NCBI GenBank assembly: GCA_003695215.1
Contig: RFIM01000156.1
Coordinates: forward strand, 1 to 9,861
DNA length: 9,861 nt
Source: Chloroflexota bacterium
GTDB taxonomy: Bacteria; Chloroflexota; Anaerolineae; Aggregatilineales; UBA2796
Direction: 5' to 3'
In this document: piece after piece, positions 1 to 6,125 of the stretch
Position numbering within the stretch: position 1 is the stretch's first letter
How the letters are laid out: each line of letters begins with the position of its first letter
Translations under genes and position numbers: made by a program
Notes under the pieces: generated by a model
Databases searched by the model: none
Seen by the model: the letters and a program-made list of their open reading frames with translations, nothing else
Told to the model about the DNA's origin: nothing

Positions 1-438
1 GCTCGGATAGACGATCCAGACCGCCTCGACGCCGAAAGCTAGCCATTCCGCCACTTTCGCCACAATCTCCGCGCCGCGATCGTGCGGCGAGACCACTTCC
101 ACAACCAAGTCAGGCGTGATGCTCAGAAAGCCGCTCGGCAAGCCTTGCTCAGGCATTTTCTCAGCGCGGATGAAGGCAATATCCGCGCCGCGCACTGTGT
201 GAGCATCGCCGCGCGTGTAAAAACCGACCTCGCCAACCAGCACACGCCCAAGCTGATGCTGCCGCACATAGTTCCATAACAACGCGCCGATGGTCATCTC
301 CAGTTCGCCGTGCAGGCCACCTGTTGGCGCCATTTCAATCAATTTCCCTTCGATCAGCTCGTAGCGCTTGCCTGTCTCTGCCTGAATTGCCAGCAGATCG
401 TCGCCCGTCAGCCTCTGCTGCGCCTGTATCTGGCTCAT
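1..438 (-). CDS. Uma2-family (DUF820) endonuclease-like protein, C-terminus beyond window
   Basis: Reading leftwards from the ATG at 438-436, the frame stays open to base 1, giving 146 residues with the C-terminus missing. The translation has the typical Uma2/DUF820 layout. An N-terminal stretch contains YELIEGKLIEMAP (about residues 25-37). Next comes a middle segment with GEVGFYTRGD. The core PDLVVEVVSPHDR starts at residue 109 and is followed by a lysine (K128) and FGVEAVWIVYPS. D110, E114 and K128 are the likely remnants of the PD-(D/E)XK nuclease-fold active site of this family. Uma2 proteins are very numerous in cyanobacteria and Chloroflexota, often as many paralogues, and their cellular role is poorly known. 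The gene diverges from the glycosyltransferase operon across about 130 bases. Family assignment is confident; nuclease activity is inferred only from the fold. Confidence 0.88.
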   Translation of the reverse strand, partial: MSQIQAQQRLTGDDLLAIQAETGKRYELIEGKLIEMAPTGGLHGELEMTIGALLWNYVRQHQLGRVLVGEVGFYTRGDAHTVRGADIAFIRAEKMPEQGLPSGFLSITPDLVVEVVSPHDRGAEIVAKVAEWLAFGVEAVWIVYPS

Positions 439-449
439 CGCTCAACGCC

Positions 450-471
450 TTGCCCTAAATACTTTGCCCTA
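450..471. repeat. Direct repeat TTGCCCTA x2, 14-base period, upstream of the Uma2 gene
   Basis: TTGCCCTA occurs at 450-457 and again at 464-471, just outside the leftward Uma2 start codon (438). The longer units differ slightly (CTTGCCCTA versus TTTGCCCTA). Two close direct copies beside a start could be an operator or part of that gene's leader, but no factor can be named. With only two 8-base copies, chance is possible. Confidence 0.4.
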
Positions 472-505
472 GAACTGCCTTACTGCGATCATAATCGCTT
501 GTGCC

Positions 506-534
506 TTGACCGTGCAAGCAACAAAGGCTATAGT
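506..534 (+). promoter_or_regulatory. Sigma70-type promoter for the glycosyltransferase operon
   Basis: A -35-like TTGACC (506-511) is followed by exactly 17 bases and a -10-like TATAGT (529-534). Transcription would start near 541, leaving a leader of about 30 bases with a GGAG ribosome site at 563-566 before the gene at 573. This is the best promoter match in the window. It sits in the divergent gap shared with the Uma2 gene. Confidence 0.7.
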
Positions 535-562
535 TCAGCCACTGCTGATTCGCCGAACGAGT

Positions 563-566
563 GGAG
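563..566 (+). promoter_or_regulatory. Ribosome binding site GGAG selecting a TTG start at 573
   Basis: GGAG lies 6 bases before the TTG at 573-575, an ideal distance. The alternative upstream GTG at 561 would overlap this site and has no purine-rich match of its own upstream. The site therefore favours a TTG start. Confidence 0.65.
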
Positions 567-572
567 ATCGCT

Positions 573-1322
573 TTGCCAAAAACGCTCATCGTAGTGCCGA
601 CCTACAACGAGGCTGAGAATATCGAGCGACTTGTATCCGCCTTGCTCAGTTTGCCCGTCCCTGATCTTTCAATCCTGATCGTAGACGATAATTCGCCTGA
701 TGGCACGGGCAAAATTGCCGATAGCCTGGCGGCACAGCAGCCAGAGCGCGTGTACGTCATTCATCGCGAAGGCAAGCAAGGGCTAGGCACAGCCTACTTG
801 CAAGGTTTCCGCTGGGCCTTAGAGCGCGGCTATGAGGCGATTGGGCAAATGGACGCCGACTTCTCGCACAATCCCGATGACGTGCCGCGCCTACTGGCGG
901 CGCTGGATCGCGCTGACGCTGTGATCGGCTCGCGCTATGTGACGGGCGGTCGGCTAGACGAGCGCTGGAGCATTTGGCGGCGCCTGTTGAGCTGGTGGGC
1001 CAATCGAGTCTGGGTTGGCTTGATCTTGAATTCGCCCGTGCACGATAACACTGGCGGCTTCCGCATGTGGCGGCGCGAGACGCTGCTGGGCATGGACTTG
1101 GACCGCATCCGTTCGAATGGTTACGTCTTCCAGGTCGAGATCACTTACCTTGCCTTGCGGCTCGGCTACCGATTCGCTGAGGTGCCAATCTATTTCGCCG
1201 ATCGCAAATACGGCCGCTCCAAAATGGGCTTGAGAATCCAACTCGAAGCCGCCATTGGCGTCCTCAAAGTGCGCCATCGCTATCGCAGCCTGACCGCTGC
1301 TCAGCGCGCAAGGCACGCCTAG
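573..1322 (+). CDS. GT2 polyprenol-phosphate mannose/hexose synthase (DPM1-like)
   Basis: The 249-residue protein is a GT-A-fold family 2 glycosyltransferase. Such enzymes move a sugar from GDP-mannose (or another nucleotide sugar) to polyprenyl phosphate on the cytoplasmic side of the membrane. Visible motifs are VVPTYNEAENI near residues 7-17, LIVDDNSPDGT at 35-45, the metal-binding MDADFSHNP at 93-101 (DXD at D94-D96), GSRYV, and the DNTGGFRMWRRE and SNGYVFQVE segments typical of DPM1/Ppm1 proteins. There is no C-terminal membrane segment, so it resembles the catalytic-only DPM1 type rather than the membrane-anchored GtrB/CsbB type. The TTG start is chosen because of GGAG at 563-566; a GTG at 561 would add four residues. 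It ends 17 bases before the YfhO-flippase gene, so the two are very likely co-transcribed and the product probably feeds that protein. The sugar cannot be read from the sequence. Confidence 0.9.
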   Translation: MPKTLIVVPTYNEAENIERLVSALLSLPVPDLSILIVDDNSPDGTGKIADSLAAQQPERVYVIHREGKQGLGTAYLQGFRWALERGYEAIGQMDADFSHNPDDVPRLLAALDRADAVIGSRYVTGGRLDERWSIWRRLLSWWANRVWVGLILNSPVHDNTGGFRMWRRETLLGMDLDRIRSNGYVFQVEITYLALRLGYRFAEVPIYFADRKYGRSKMGLRIQLEAAIGVLKVRHRYRSLTAAQRARHA

Positions 1323-1339
1323 CCTGAATTCATGCCCAT

Positions 1340-4300
1340 ATGTCCGCACACCGTGCCGATCTGCTCAACTTGCTTTTGCTGCTGGCACCACCGCTGATCC
1401 TCTTCGCTCAAGTCACACTTGGCGGACGCACGCTCTTGCCCGCTGATAATCTCTATCAGTATCAGCCGTATGCCGCGTACCGAGCCCAGCTGGGCGTGCC
1501 CGAAGTGCCGCACAACGCCTTGCTCTCCGATCTCGTGCTGCAAAACTGGCAATGGAAGCAATTCATCCGCCAAAGCCTAGCCAACGGCGAGTTGCCGCTT
1601 TGGAATCCGTACCTGTTTGCAGGCGTGCCCTTCTTGGCAGCAGGGCAGCACTCAGCGCTCTATCCATTCAGCTTGCTCTATTACATCCTGCCACTGGAGA
1701 GCGCCTACGGCTGGTTCACAGTCAGCCAGTTGTGGCTAGCGGGCGCGCTGATGTACGTCTTTTTACGCGGCCTTGGGCTTGGGCGCGCAGCCGCGCTGAT
1801 CGGCGGCGTTATCTATCAGCTGAACAGCTTTTTCGTTGCAAGCGCCGTCTTTCCGATGATCATCGCCTCGGCCATCTGGCTGCCGCTGATGCTCTTGATG
1901 TGCGAAGCCATTCTCTCGAGGTGGACCCTTTTCGGCAAAGCGGCGCACTTGCTGTGGATCGTGCTGGGCGCCTTCAGCGTCGGCATGTCCATCTTGGCAG
2001 GCCATGTCGAGTTCTTCTACTACAGCCTGTTGGTGATGGCGTTCTGGTGCGCCGTGCGCCTGCTCGGCTGCTGGCTGATCAGGCGCGAGTCGCTCGGCGC
2101 GTTGATCGGGCGCGGCGCGGCGCTGGTGAGCATGGTCGCGCTTGGTGTCGGCTTAGGTGCGGCGCAATTCGTGCCATTCTACGAGCTGATCAACACCAGC
2201 TTTCGCGAAGGGCGCGCCAGCTTTGAGCAGATCCTGAGTTACGGCTTGCCGCCTCGGCACATCCTCGCTTTCTTGATGCCGAATGTTTTTGGATCGCCTG
2301 CGCAGCACGCTTATTTCGATGTGTTCACGGGCGAGTACACGGCACTGAGATGGCTTCGTGCCGACGGCGCGCTGATCACCAATACCTTCATGGAAGGCGG
2401 CAAGAATTACGTCGAAGGCGCGTCTTATGCAGGCGTCTTGACGCTGATCTTGGCTTTGATCGGCGCACTGAGCGCCAAAGGCGTGTATCGCACGCTCTTG
2501 ATCGCCATCAGCGTCATTGCGCTGCTCTTCGCGTTTGGCACGCCTTTTTACGCAGTGCTTTACTACGGCTTGCCAGGCATCAATCAGCTGCACTCGCCCT
2601 TCCGCTGGATTTTCCCGCTGATGTTTGCCTTAGCGGCTCTAGCCGCCTTCGGAGCGCAGGCGCTGCAGGATGCGCATAGCGCGCCGAGCTCGCGGCTATT
2701 CCGCGCCGCACGTCTGCTCGGCTACAGCTTGATCGGCGTCGGCGTCGCCTTGCTGCTCGCCTTGTTCGGCGCGCGGATCGCTTTCGAGCAGGTGCGCGGA
2801 AGCATTGATGCAATTTACAACGGCTTGGCAGGCGCGAATCTAGCCTATCCTTCGCCTGAAGTCTTTTTCAGCATTAAAGCGCGTGAACTTTTCCTGTTCG
2901 CCTTGCTGCTGATCGGCAGCGGCATCGTGGTGCGCGTCAGCCGCTGCCCGATCTACGCACGGCGCGTGCCGATCTGGCAGATCGCTGCAGTTGTGCTGCT
3001 CGCCACTGACCTGATCGTCGCTTCCTACGATTTCAATCCTGCTGCTGATCCGCGATGGCTGTACTTTGAGCCGCCTGCCATCACTTGGCTGAAACAGCGC
3101 TCGCCGCAGGCATGGCGCCTGACGACCTTCCAAGCGCCAAACGCGACTGCCACGCTCAATGCGAACATGGCCTGGCGCTTCGGCCTGCAAGATGTGCGCG
3201 GCTACGATAGCATCATCACGCGGCAATACGTGCTATACCTGCAGCAGATCGCGCCGCAAAATCAGCTGCTCTACAATCGCATCGCGCCGATCTACCCTGA
3301 TACAGCTGAAGCGCTGAATTCGCCGTACCTGGATTTGCTCAGCGTGCGCTATGTGCTCAGCGAAGCGCCGCTCGATTTAGCCCAATTTCCGCACTACCGT
3401 CTAGCGTACGAAGATGTCTCTGTGCGCATCTATGAGAACACCAGAGCCTTGCCGCGCGCCTTCGTGACCGACTCAGAGGCGCTGCCCGAGCAAGCACGCG
3501 TGATCCCTGCTACGCTCGAGCGCGTCAGCCACAACGAGCTGCTGATCCGCGCGCGCGCCGTCAACGCTGAGAGCCGCCTGATCCTGACCGACTCCTACGC
3601 CGCAGGTTGGCGCGCCTACCTGCGCCCTGCTGATTCAGCTGAAGATGCCGAGCAGGAAGTCACAATCGCGCTCGCTTATGGCAATTTTCGGAGCGTGCGC
3701 CTGCCAGCAGGCGAGTGGCTCGTGCGTTTCCGCTACTCGCCGCCATCATTTCAGATCGGCGCTTTCACTTCATTCTTGAGCGGCGCTGTAGCGCTCTTCC
3801 TGCTGATGCTCTGGGCCTGGCGCGCCTTTTACCGCGAAGCGCCAGGTGAGTTGAGCGGCGTGCGTCGCTTCGCCAAGAACAGCCTTGCGCCGATTGTGCT
3901 GAATCTGTTCAATCGGCTGATTGACATGGCGTTCGCCTTCATCATGCTGCGCTTGCTCGGGCCTGCAGCAGCGGGCACGTACTATTACGCCGTCGTCATC
4001 TTCGGCTGGTTTGATATCCTGACCAACTTCGGCTTGAATACGCTGCTGACACGGGAAGTGGCGCGCAACTTGAGCGCAGCTGGCAGCTACCTGTTCAACA
4101 GCAGCTTGTTGCGGCTCGGTTTGGCTGCAGCAGGCGTGCCGCTGCTGATCGGCTTCTTGGCAGTGCGCAGCCTGCTTGAGCCTGCGCTAGATGCCACAAC
4201 GATTCTGGCCATTGCGCTCTTGTATGTCGGCCTGGTGCCAAACAGCATCAGCACAGGCTTGACGGCGCTGCTATATGCCTATCAGAAGGCCGAGATTCCT

Positions 4301-5341
4301 TCGGCTGTGGCAACAGTCACTGTGATTTTGAAATCAGCGGCAGGCTTGGCCGTGCTATTGGCAGGCTACGGCGTGATCGGCTTGGCAGCGATCAGCATCA
4401 TCCTGAACGTGCTGACGCTCGTCATGCTGGCAATTGGCGTGCGCGGCGCCATGCAAGAAAATCGCGCAGGCAGCGCGCAGGCGGCGCTCAAAGTGCAAGG
4501 CGACCTGCTGCGCGGCATGATCGCAGGCGGCTTTCCGCTGATGCTCAATCATTTGCTAGCGACGGTCTTCTTCAAGATCGACGTGGTGATCCTAGAGCCA
4601 TTGCAGGGCAACGCTGTGGTCGGGCAGTATAGCACTGCCTATAAATGGCTAGATGCGCTGGGCGTGATTCCGTCGCTCTTCACAATGGCGCTCTTGCCGA
4701 TCATGGCGCGTCAGGCACACGAAGATCGAGAAGGCTTGCGCCGCAACTATCACTTCGCCGTCAAGCTGCTGGTCAGCCTTGCTGTGCCGATCGCCGTGGC
4801 AACGACCTTTAGCGCATATTTTCTGATCAATCTGCTCGGCGGCGCGCGCTACTTGCCGAACGGCGCTATCGCCTTGCAGATCATGGTCTGGTTCATGCCG
4901 ATCGGCTGGATCAACAGCTTGACCAACTACGTGCTTGTGGCCCTCGATCAGCAAGCGCGCATGAAGTGGGCTTTCTTGGCAGGCGTCAGCTTCAATAGCC
5001 TCACGAACCTGCTTTTCGTGCCGATCTACGGCTTCCAGGCGGCCGCGGTCACGACAATTCTTTCCGAGCTAGTGCTGTTGATCGCTTTCTACCAGCTGTT
5101 GCGGCGTGCGCTAGGCGCAGTGAACTGGCTCGCGCTGCTGTGGCGGCCGAGCGTGGCAGGTATCTGTATGCTGAGCGCCTTGTCGGTGCTGTGGTCGGCG
5201 ATGCCGTTGATTGCGCTTGCGGTGTCGGGCGCAGTCTATGTGGGCATCTTGTGGCTACTGCGCCCGTTCACCAGTTGGGAGATCAGCCGCCTGGCAGCGC
5301 TGCTGCCGCAGCCTTTGCAACGTGCACTACTTCGGAGTTAA
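1340..5341 (+). CDS. YfhO-type GT-C glycosyltransferase fused to Wzx/MOP-family flippase
   Basis: One uninterrupted 1333-residue frame joins two complete membrane proteins. Residues 1 to about 828 are YfhO-like. A first membrane helix (8-27) is followed by an outer loop with LPADN, where D36 is the likely GT-C catalytic acid. The YfhO signature GELPLWNPYLFAGVPF lies at 83-98, and many further helices follow. An extracytoplasmic soluble region runs from about 564 to 800, and a last helix spans about 806-828. Residues from about 844 to the end form a full-length oligosaccharide flippase (about 490 residues). It begins RRFAKNSLAPIVLN, carries RLLGPAAAGTYYY, and has a dozen or more predicted helices. 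Known YfhO proteins transfer sugars from lipid phosphate carriers to cell-surface polymers; MOP flippases move lipid-linked sugars outward. The start is the only ATG after an in-frame stop at 1325, with a weak ribosome site. Topology fits: the final YfhO helix would return the chain to the cytoplasm, where Wzx N-termini lie. The linker (829-843) is short. The substrate is unknown. Confidence 0.88.
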   Translation: MSAHRADLLNLLLLLAPPLILFAQVTLGGRTLLPADNLYQYQPYAAYRAQLGVPEVPHNALLSDLVLQNWQWKQFIRQSLANGELPLWNPYLFAGVPFLAAGQHSALYPFSLLYYILPLESAYGWFTVSQLWLAGALMYVFLRGLGLGRAAALIGGVIYQLNSFFVASAVFPMIIASAIWLPLMLLMCEAILSRWTLFGKAAHLLWIVLGAFSVGMSILAGHVEFFYYSLLVMAFWCAVRLLGCWLIRRESLGALIGRGAALVSMVALGVGLGAAQFVPFYELINTSFREGRASFEQILSYGLPPRHILAFLMPNVFGSPAQHAYFDVFTGEYTALRWLRADGALITNTFMEGGKNYVEGASYAGVLTLILALIGALSAKGVYRTLLIAISVIALLFAFGTPFYAVLYYGLPGINQLHSPFRWIFPLMFALAALAAFGAQALQDAHSAPSSRLFRAARLLGYSLIGVGVALLLALFGARIAFEQVRGSIDAIYNGLAGANLAYPSPEVFFSIKARELFLFALLLIGSGIVVRVSRCPIYARRVPIWQIAAVVLLATDLIVASYDFNPAADPRWLYFEPPAITWLKQRSPQAWRLTTFQAPNATATLNANMAWRFGLQDVRGYDSIITRQYVLYLQQIAPQNQLLYNRIAPIYPDTAEALNSPYLDLLSVRYVLSEAPLDLAQFPHYRLAYEDVSVRIYENTRALPRAFVTDSEALPEQARVIPATLERVSHNELLIRARAVNAESRLILTDSYAAGWRAYLRPADSAEDAEQEVTIALAYGNFRSVRLPAGEWLVRFRYSPPSFQIGAFTSFLSGAVALFLLMLWAWRAFYREAPGELSGVRRFAKNSLAPIVLNLFNRLIDMAFAFIMLRLLGPAAAGTYYYAVVIFGWFDILTNFGLNTLLTREVARNLSAAGSYLFNSSLLRLGLAAAGVPLLIGFLAVRSLLEPALDATTILAIALLYVGLVPNSISTGLTALLYAYQKAEIPSAVATVTVILKSAAGLAVLLAGYGVIGLAAISIILNVLTLVMLAIGVRGAMQENRAGSAQAALKVQGDLLRGMIAGGFPLMLNHLLATVFFKIDVVILEPLQGNAVVGQYSTAYKWLDALGVIPSLFTMALLPIMARQAHEDREGLRRNYHFAVKLLVSLAVPIAVATTFSAYFLINLLGGARYLPNGAIALQIMVWFMPIGWINSLTNYVLVALDQQARMKWAFLAGVSFNSLTNLLFVPIYGFQAAAVTTILSELVLLIAFYQLLRRALGAVNWLALLWRPSVAGICMLSALSVLWSAMPLIALAVSGAVYVGILWLLRPFTSWEISRLAALLPQPLQRALLRS
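3844..3862 (+). promoter_or_regulatory. Possible internal ribosome site and GTG start for a free flippase
   Basis: Within the linker of the fused gene, AGGTGAG (3844-3850) matches the anti-Shine-Dalgarno sequence well and lies 9 bases before an in-frame GTG (3860-3862). Initiation there would give a 493-residue protein starting MRRFAKNSLAP, which looks like the normal N-terminus of a stand-alone Wzx. It may be a relic of separate genes or a working internal start. A TTG at 3851 is too close to the site. Confidence 0.4.
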
Positions 5342-5667
5342 TGGCTGCCGCTCTCCGCGTTCAGGCGGATGACTTTCAGGCTGCGATCCATGATCACGCG
5401 CAAGGCGAAAGGACTGGAGACAACAGGCAAGCGCAGTTCGCGCCCGTCCTTGCTCAGCGTGAAGTGATAGACCGAGACGCGCCGACCAGCGCCGAGCGTG
5501 AACGTCTCGACTGTGACGCTCTCAGCCAATTGCCAGCCCGCGCGCAGATACTGTTGCAGCACATCAGCGGACGTGTAGGCTTGCGAAAGCGGCGACCAAT
5601 GCCGATATTCTTCAACGTTGAATTCCTGTGCGACGCTTGTCGAGGCACTGTAGAAGTTGCTGGACAT
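5338..5667 (-). CDS. Conserved-looking small soluble protein of unknown function
   Basis: This 109-residue protein is not recognised. It has no signal peptide, membrane helix or cysteine. It looks like a real folded protein. An amphipathic helix-like stretch SADVLQQYLRAGWQLAES is followed by alternating hydrophobic strands (VTVETFTLG, RVSVYHFTLS, LRLPVV, ALRVIMD, LKVIRL), suggesting a small alpha+beta domain. The ATG at 5667 is preferred because AGGTGG (reverse strand of 5673-5678) lies 5 bases upstream; a GTG at 5676 lies inside that site. It converges on the YfhO-flippase gene, and the two TAA stops share the palindrome TTAA at 5338-5341. The plus-strand frame across the same bases lacks recognisable protein features. 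Function unknown. Confidence 0.65.
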   Translation of the reverse strand: MSSNFYSASTSVAQEFNVEEYRHWSPLSQAYTSADVLQQYLRAGWQLAESVTVETFTLGAGRRVSVYHFTLSKDGRELRLPVVSSPFALRVIMDRSLKVIRLNAESGSH

Positions 5668-5819
5668 AAGCACCACCTACCCACTACACACACCACGGAG
5701 AATGTTTTGCGGCGTCGTTTGTTACAACTTTCACTATACATCGGATTTTCTTATAGAATACTTGCCAAAGAATTGAAGATCAAATAAGGATTGGCGGAAT
5801 TTTTATCATTTGTCGAATC
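5668..5819. promoter_or_regulatory. Divergent regulatory gap between the orphan gene and the crt-like/trmD operon
   Basis: This 152-base gap is AT-richer than the genes. For the rightward operon, TTTCAC (5729-5734), 17 bases and TATAGA (5752-5757) make a weak sigma70-like candidate. On the leftward strand a TATAGT -10-like word lies in the same area without a convincing -35. Bases 5671-5696 contain no G on the plus strand, so the leftward transcript has a GT-rich leader containing its ribosome site. AAGGA at 5786-5790 is too far from the ATG at 5820 to be a normal ribosome site for it. Confidence 0.35.
5673..5678 (-). promoter_or_regulatory. Ribosome binding site AGGTGG of the small orphan gene
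   Basis: On the minus strand AGGTGG ends 5 bases before the ATG at 5667-5665. It decides between this ATG and the upstream GTG codons, which overlap the site. Confidence 0.6.
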
Positions 5820-6125
5820 ATGAGCGCAATTCTTTTCTTGATACTTGCCTTCGTGCCTGCTATCTTAATGATCGGATTTTTGGCGCGCAGCGGGCGCTTG
5901 CAAGGCGCCTGGAACGTCCTACCCAGCTTGAGCGCGCTGCTCTATGCCCTGCCCTACGAAGGCGTGCTGATCACGGCGCGCTTTTGGCAAGTCAACGCGG
6001 CTGCAGCCTCAGGTATTCTGCTGTTCGGTGCGCCGCTGGAACGCCTTGCGTTGGATGCAGCGGCAATTCTTTTGGCGAGTCTGATGGCGCAGTGGCTATG
6101 GCGCGCAAATGCTTCTACATCCTAG
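5820..6125 (+). CDS. Single lycopene-cyclase-type (CrtYc/CrtYd-like) domain membrane protein
   Basis: This 101-residue protein has about three membrane helices: roughly residues 2-22, 33-53 and 78-95. Its second half matches the pattern of the CarR/CrtYc-CrtYd lycopene cyclase domain. An acidic residue stands where the usual Asp of a DN motif lies (PYEGVLITARF), then comes a short loop, SGILLFGAPLER near 65-76, and a final helix ending in W. Family members usually show P(L/I)E followed by a second acid. Here PLER has Arg instead, and the DN motif is changed to EG, so catalysis is doubtful. Known cyclases need two such domains, fused or as a heterodimer of about 100-residue subunits; only one is present here. 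No clear ribosome site precedes the ATG. Its end overlaps the next gene by 28 bases, indicating translational coupling. It could instead be a structural relative with another role. Confidence 0.65.
   Translation: MSAILFLILAFVPAILMIGFLARSGRLQGAWNVLPSLSALLYALPYEGVLITARFWQVNAAAASGILLFGAPLERLALDAAAILLASLMAQWLWRANASTS

Noticed and set aside
561..572. GTG at 561 as the start of the GT2 gene
   Set aside because: The GGAG ribosome site at 563-566 would lie inside the coding part, and no site precedes 561. TTG at 573 gives a typical family N-terminus.
954..1573. Minus-strand frames opposite the GT2 and the start of the YfhO gene
   Set aside because: They are shadows with low-complexity, His/Gln/Ala/Arg-rich translations and no ribosome sites, opposite strongly supported genes.
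5140..5787. Plus-strand 215-codon frame across the end of the flippase and the orphan gene
   Set aside because: It overlaps two better-supported genes in other frames and its translation lacks recognisable domains or a ribosome site.
5810..6097. N-terminal extension of the propeller protein back to 5810
   Set aside because: This stretch is out of frame with the cyclase-like membrane protein that occupies the same bases, and a good signal peptide begins at 6098.
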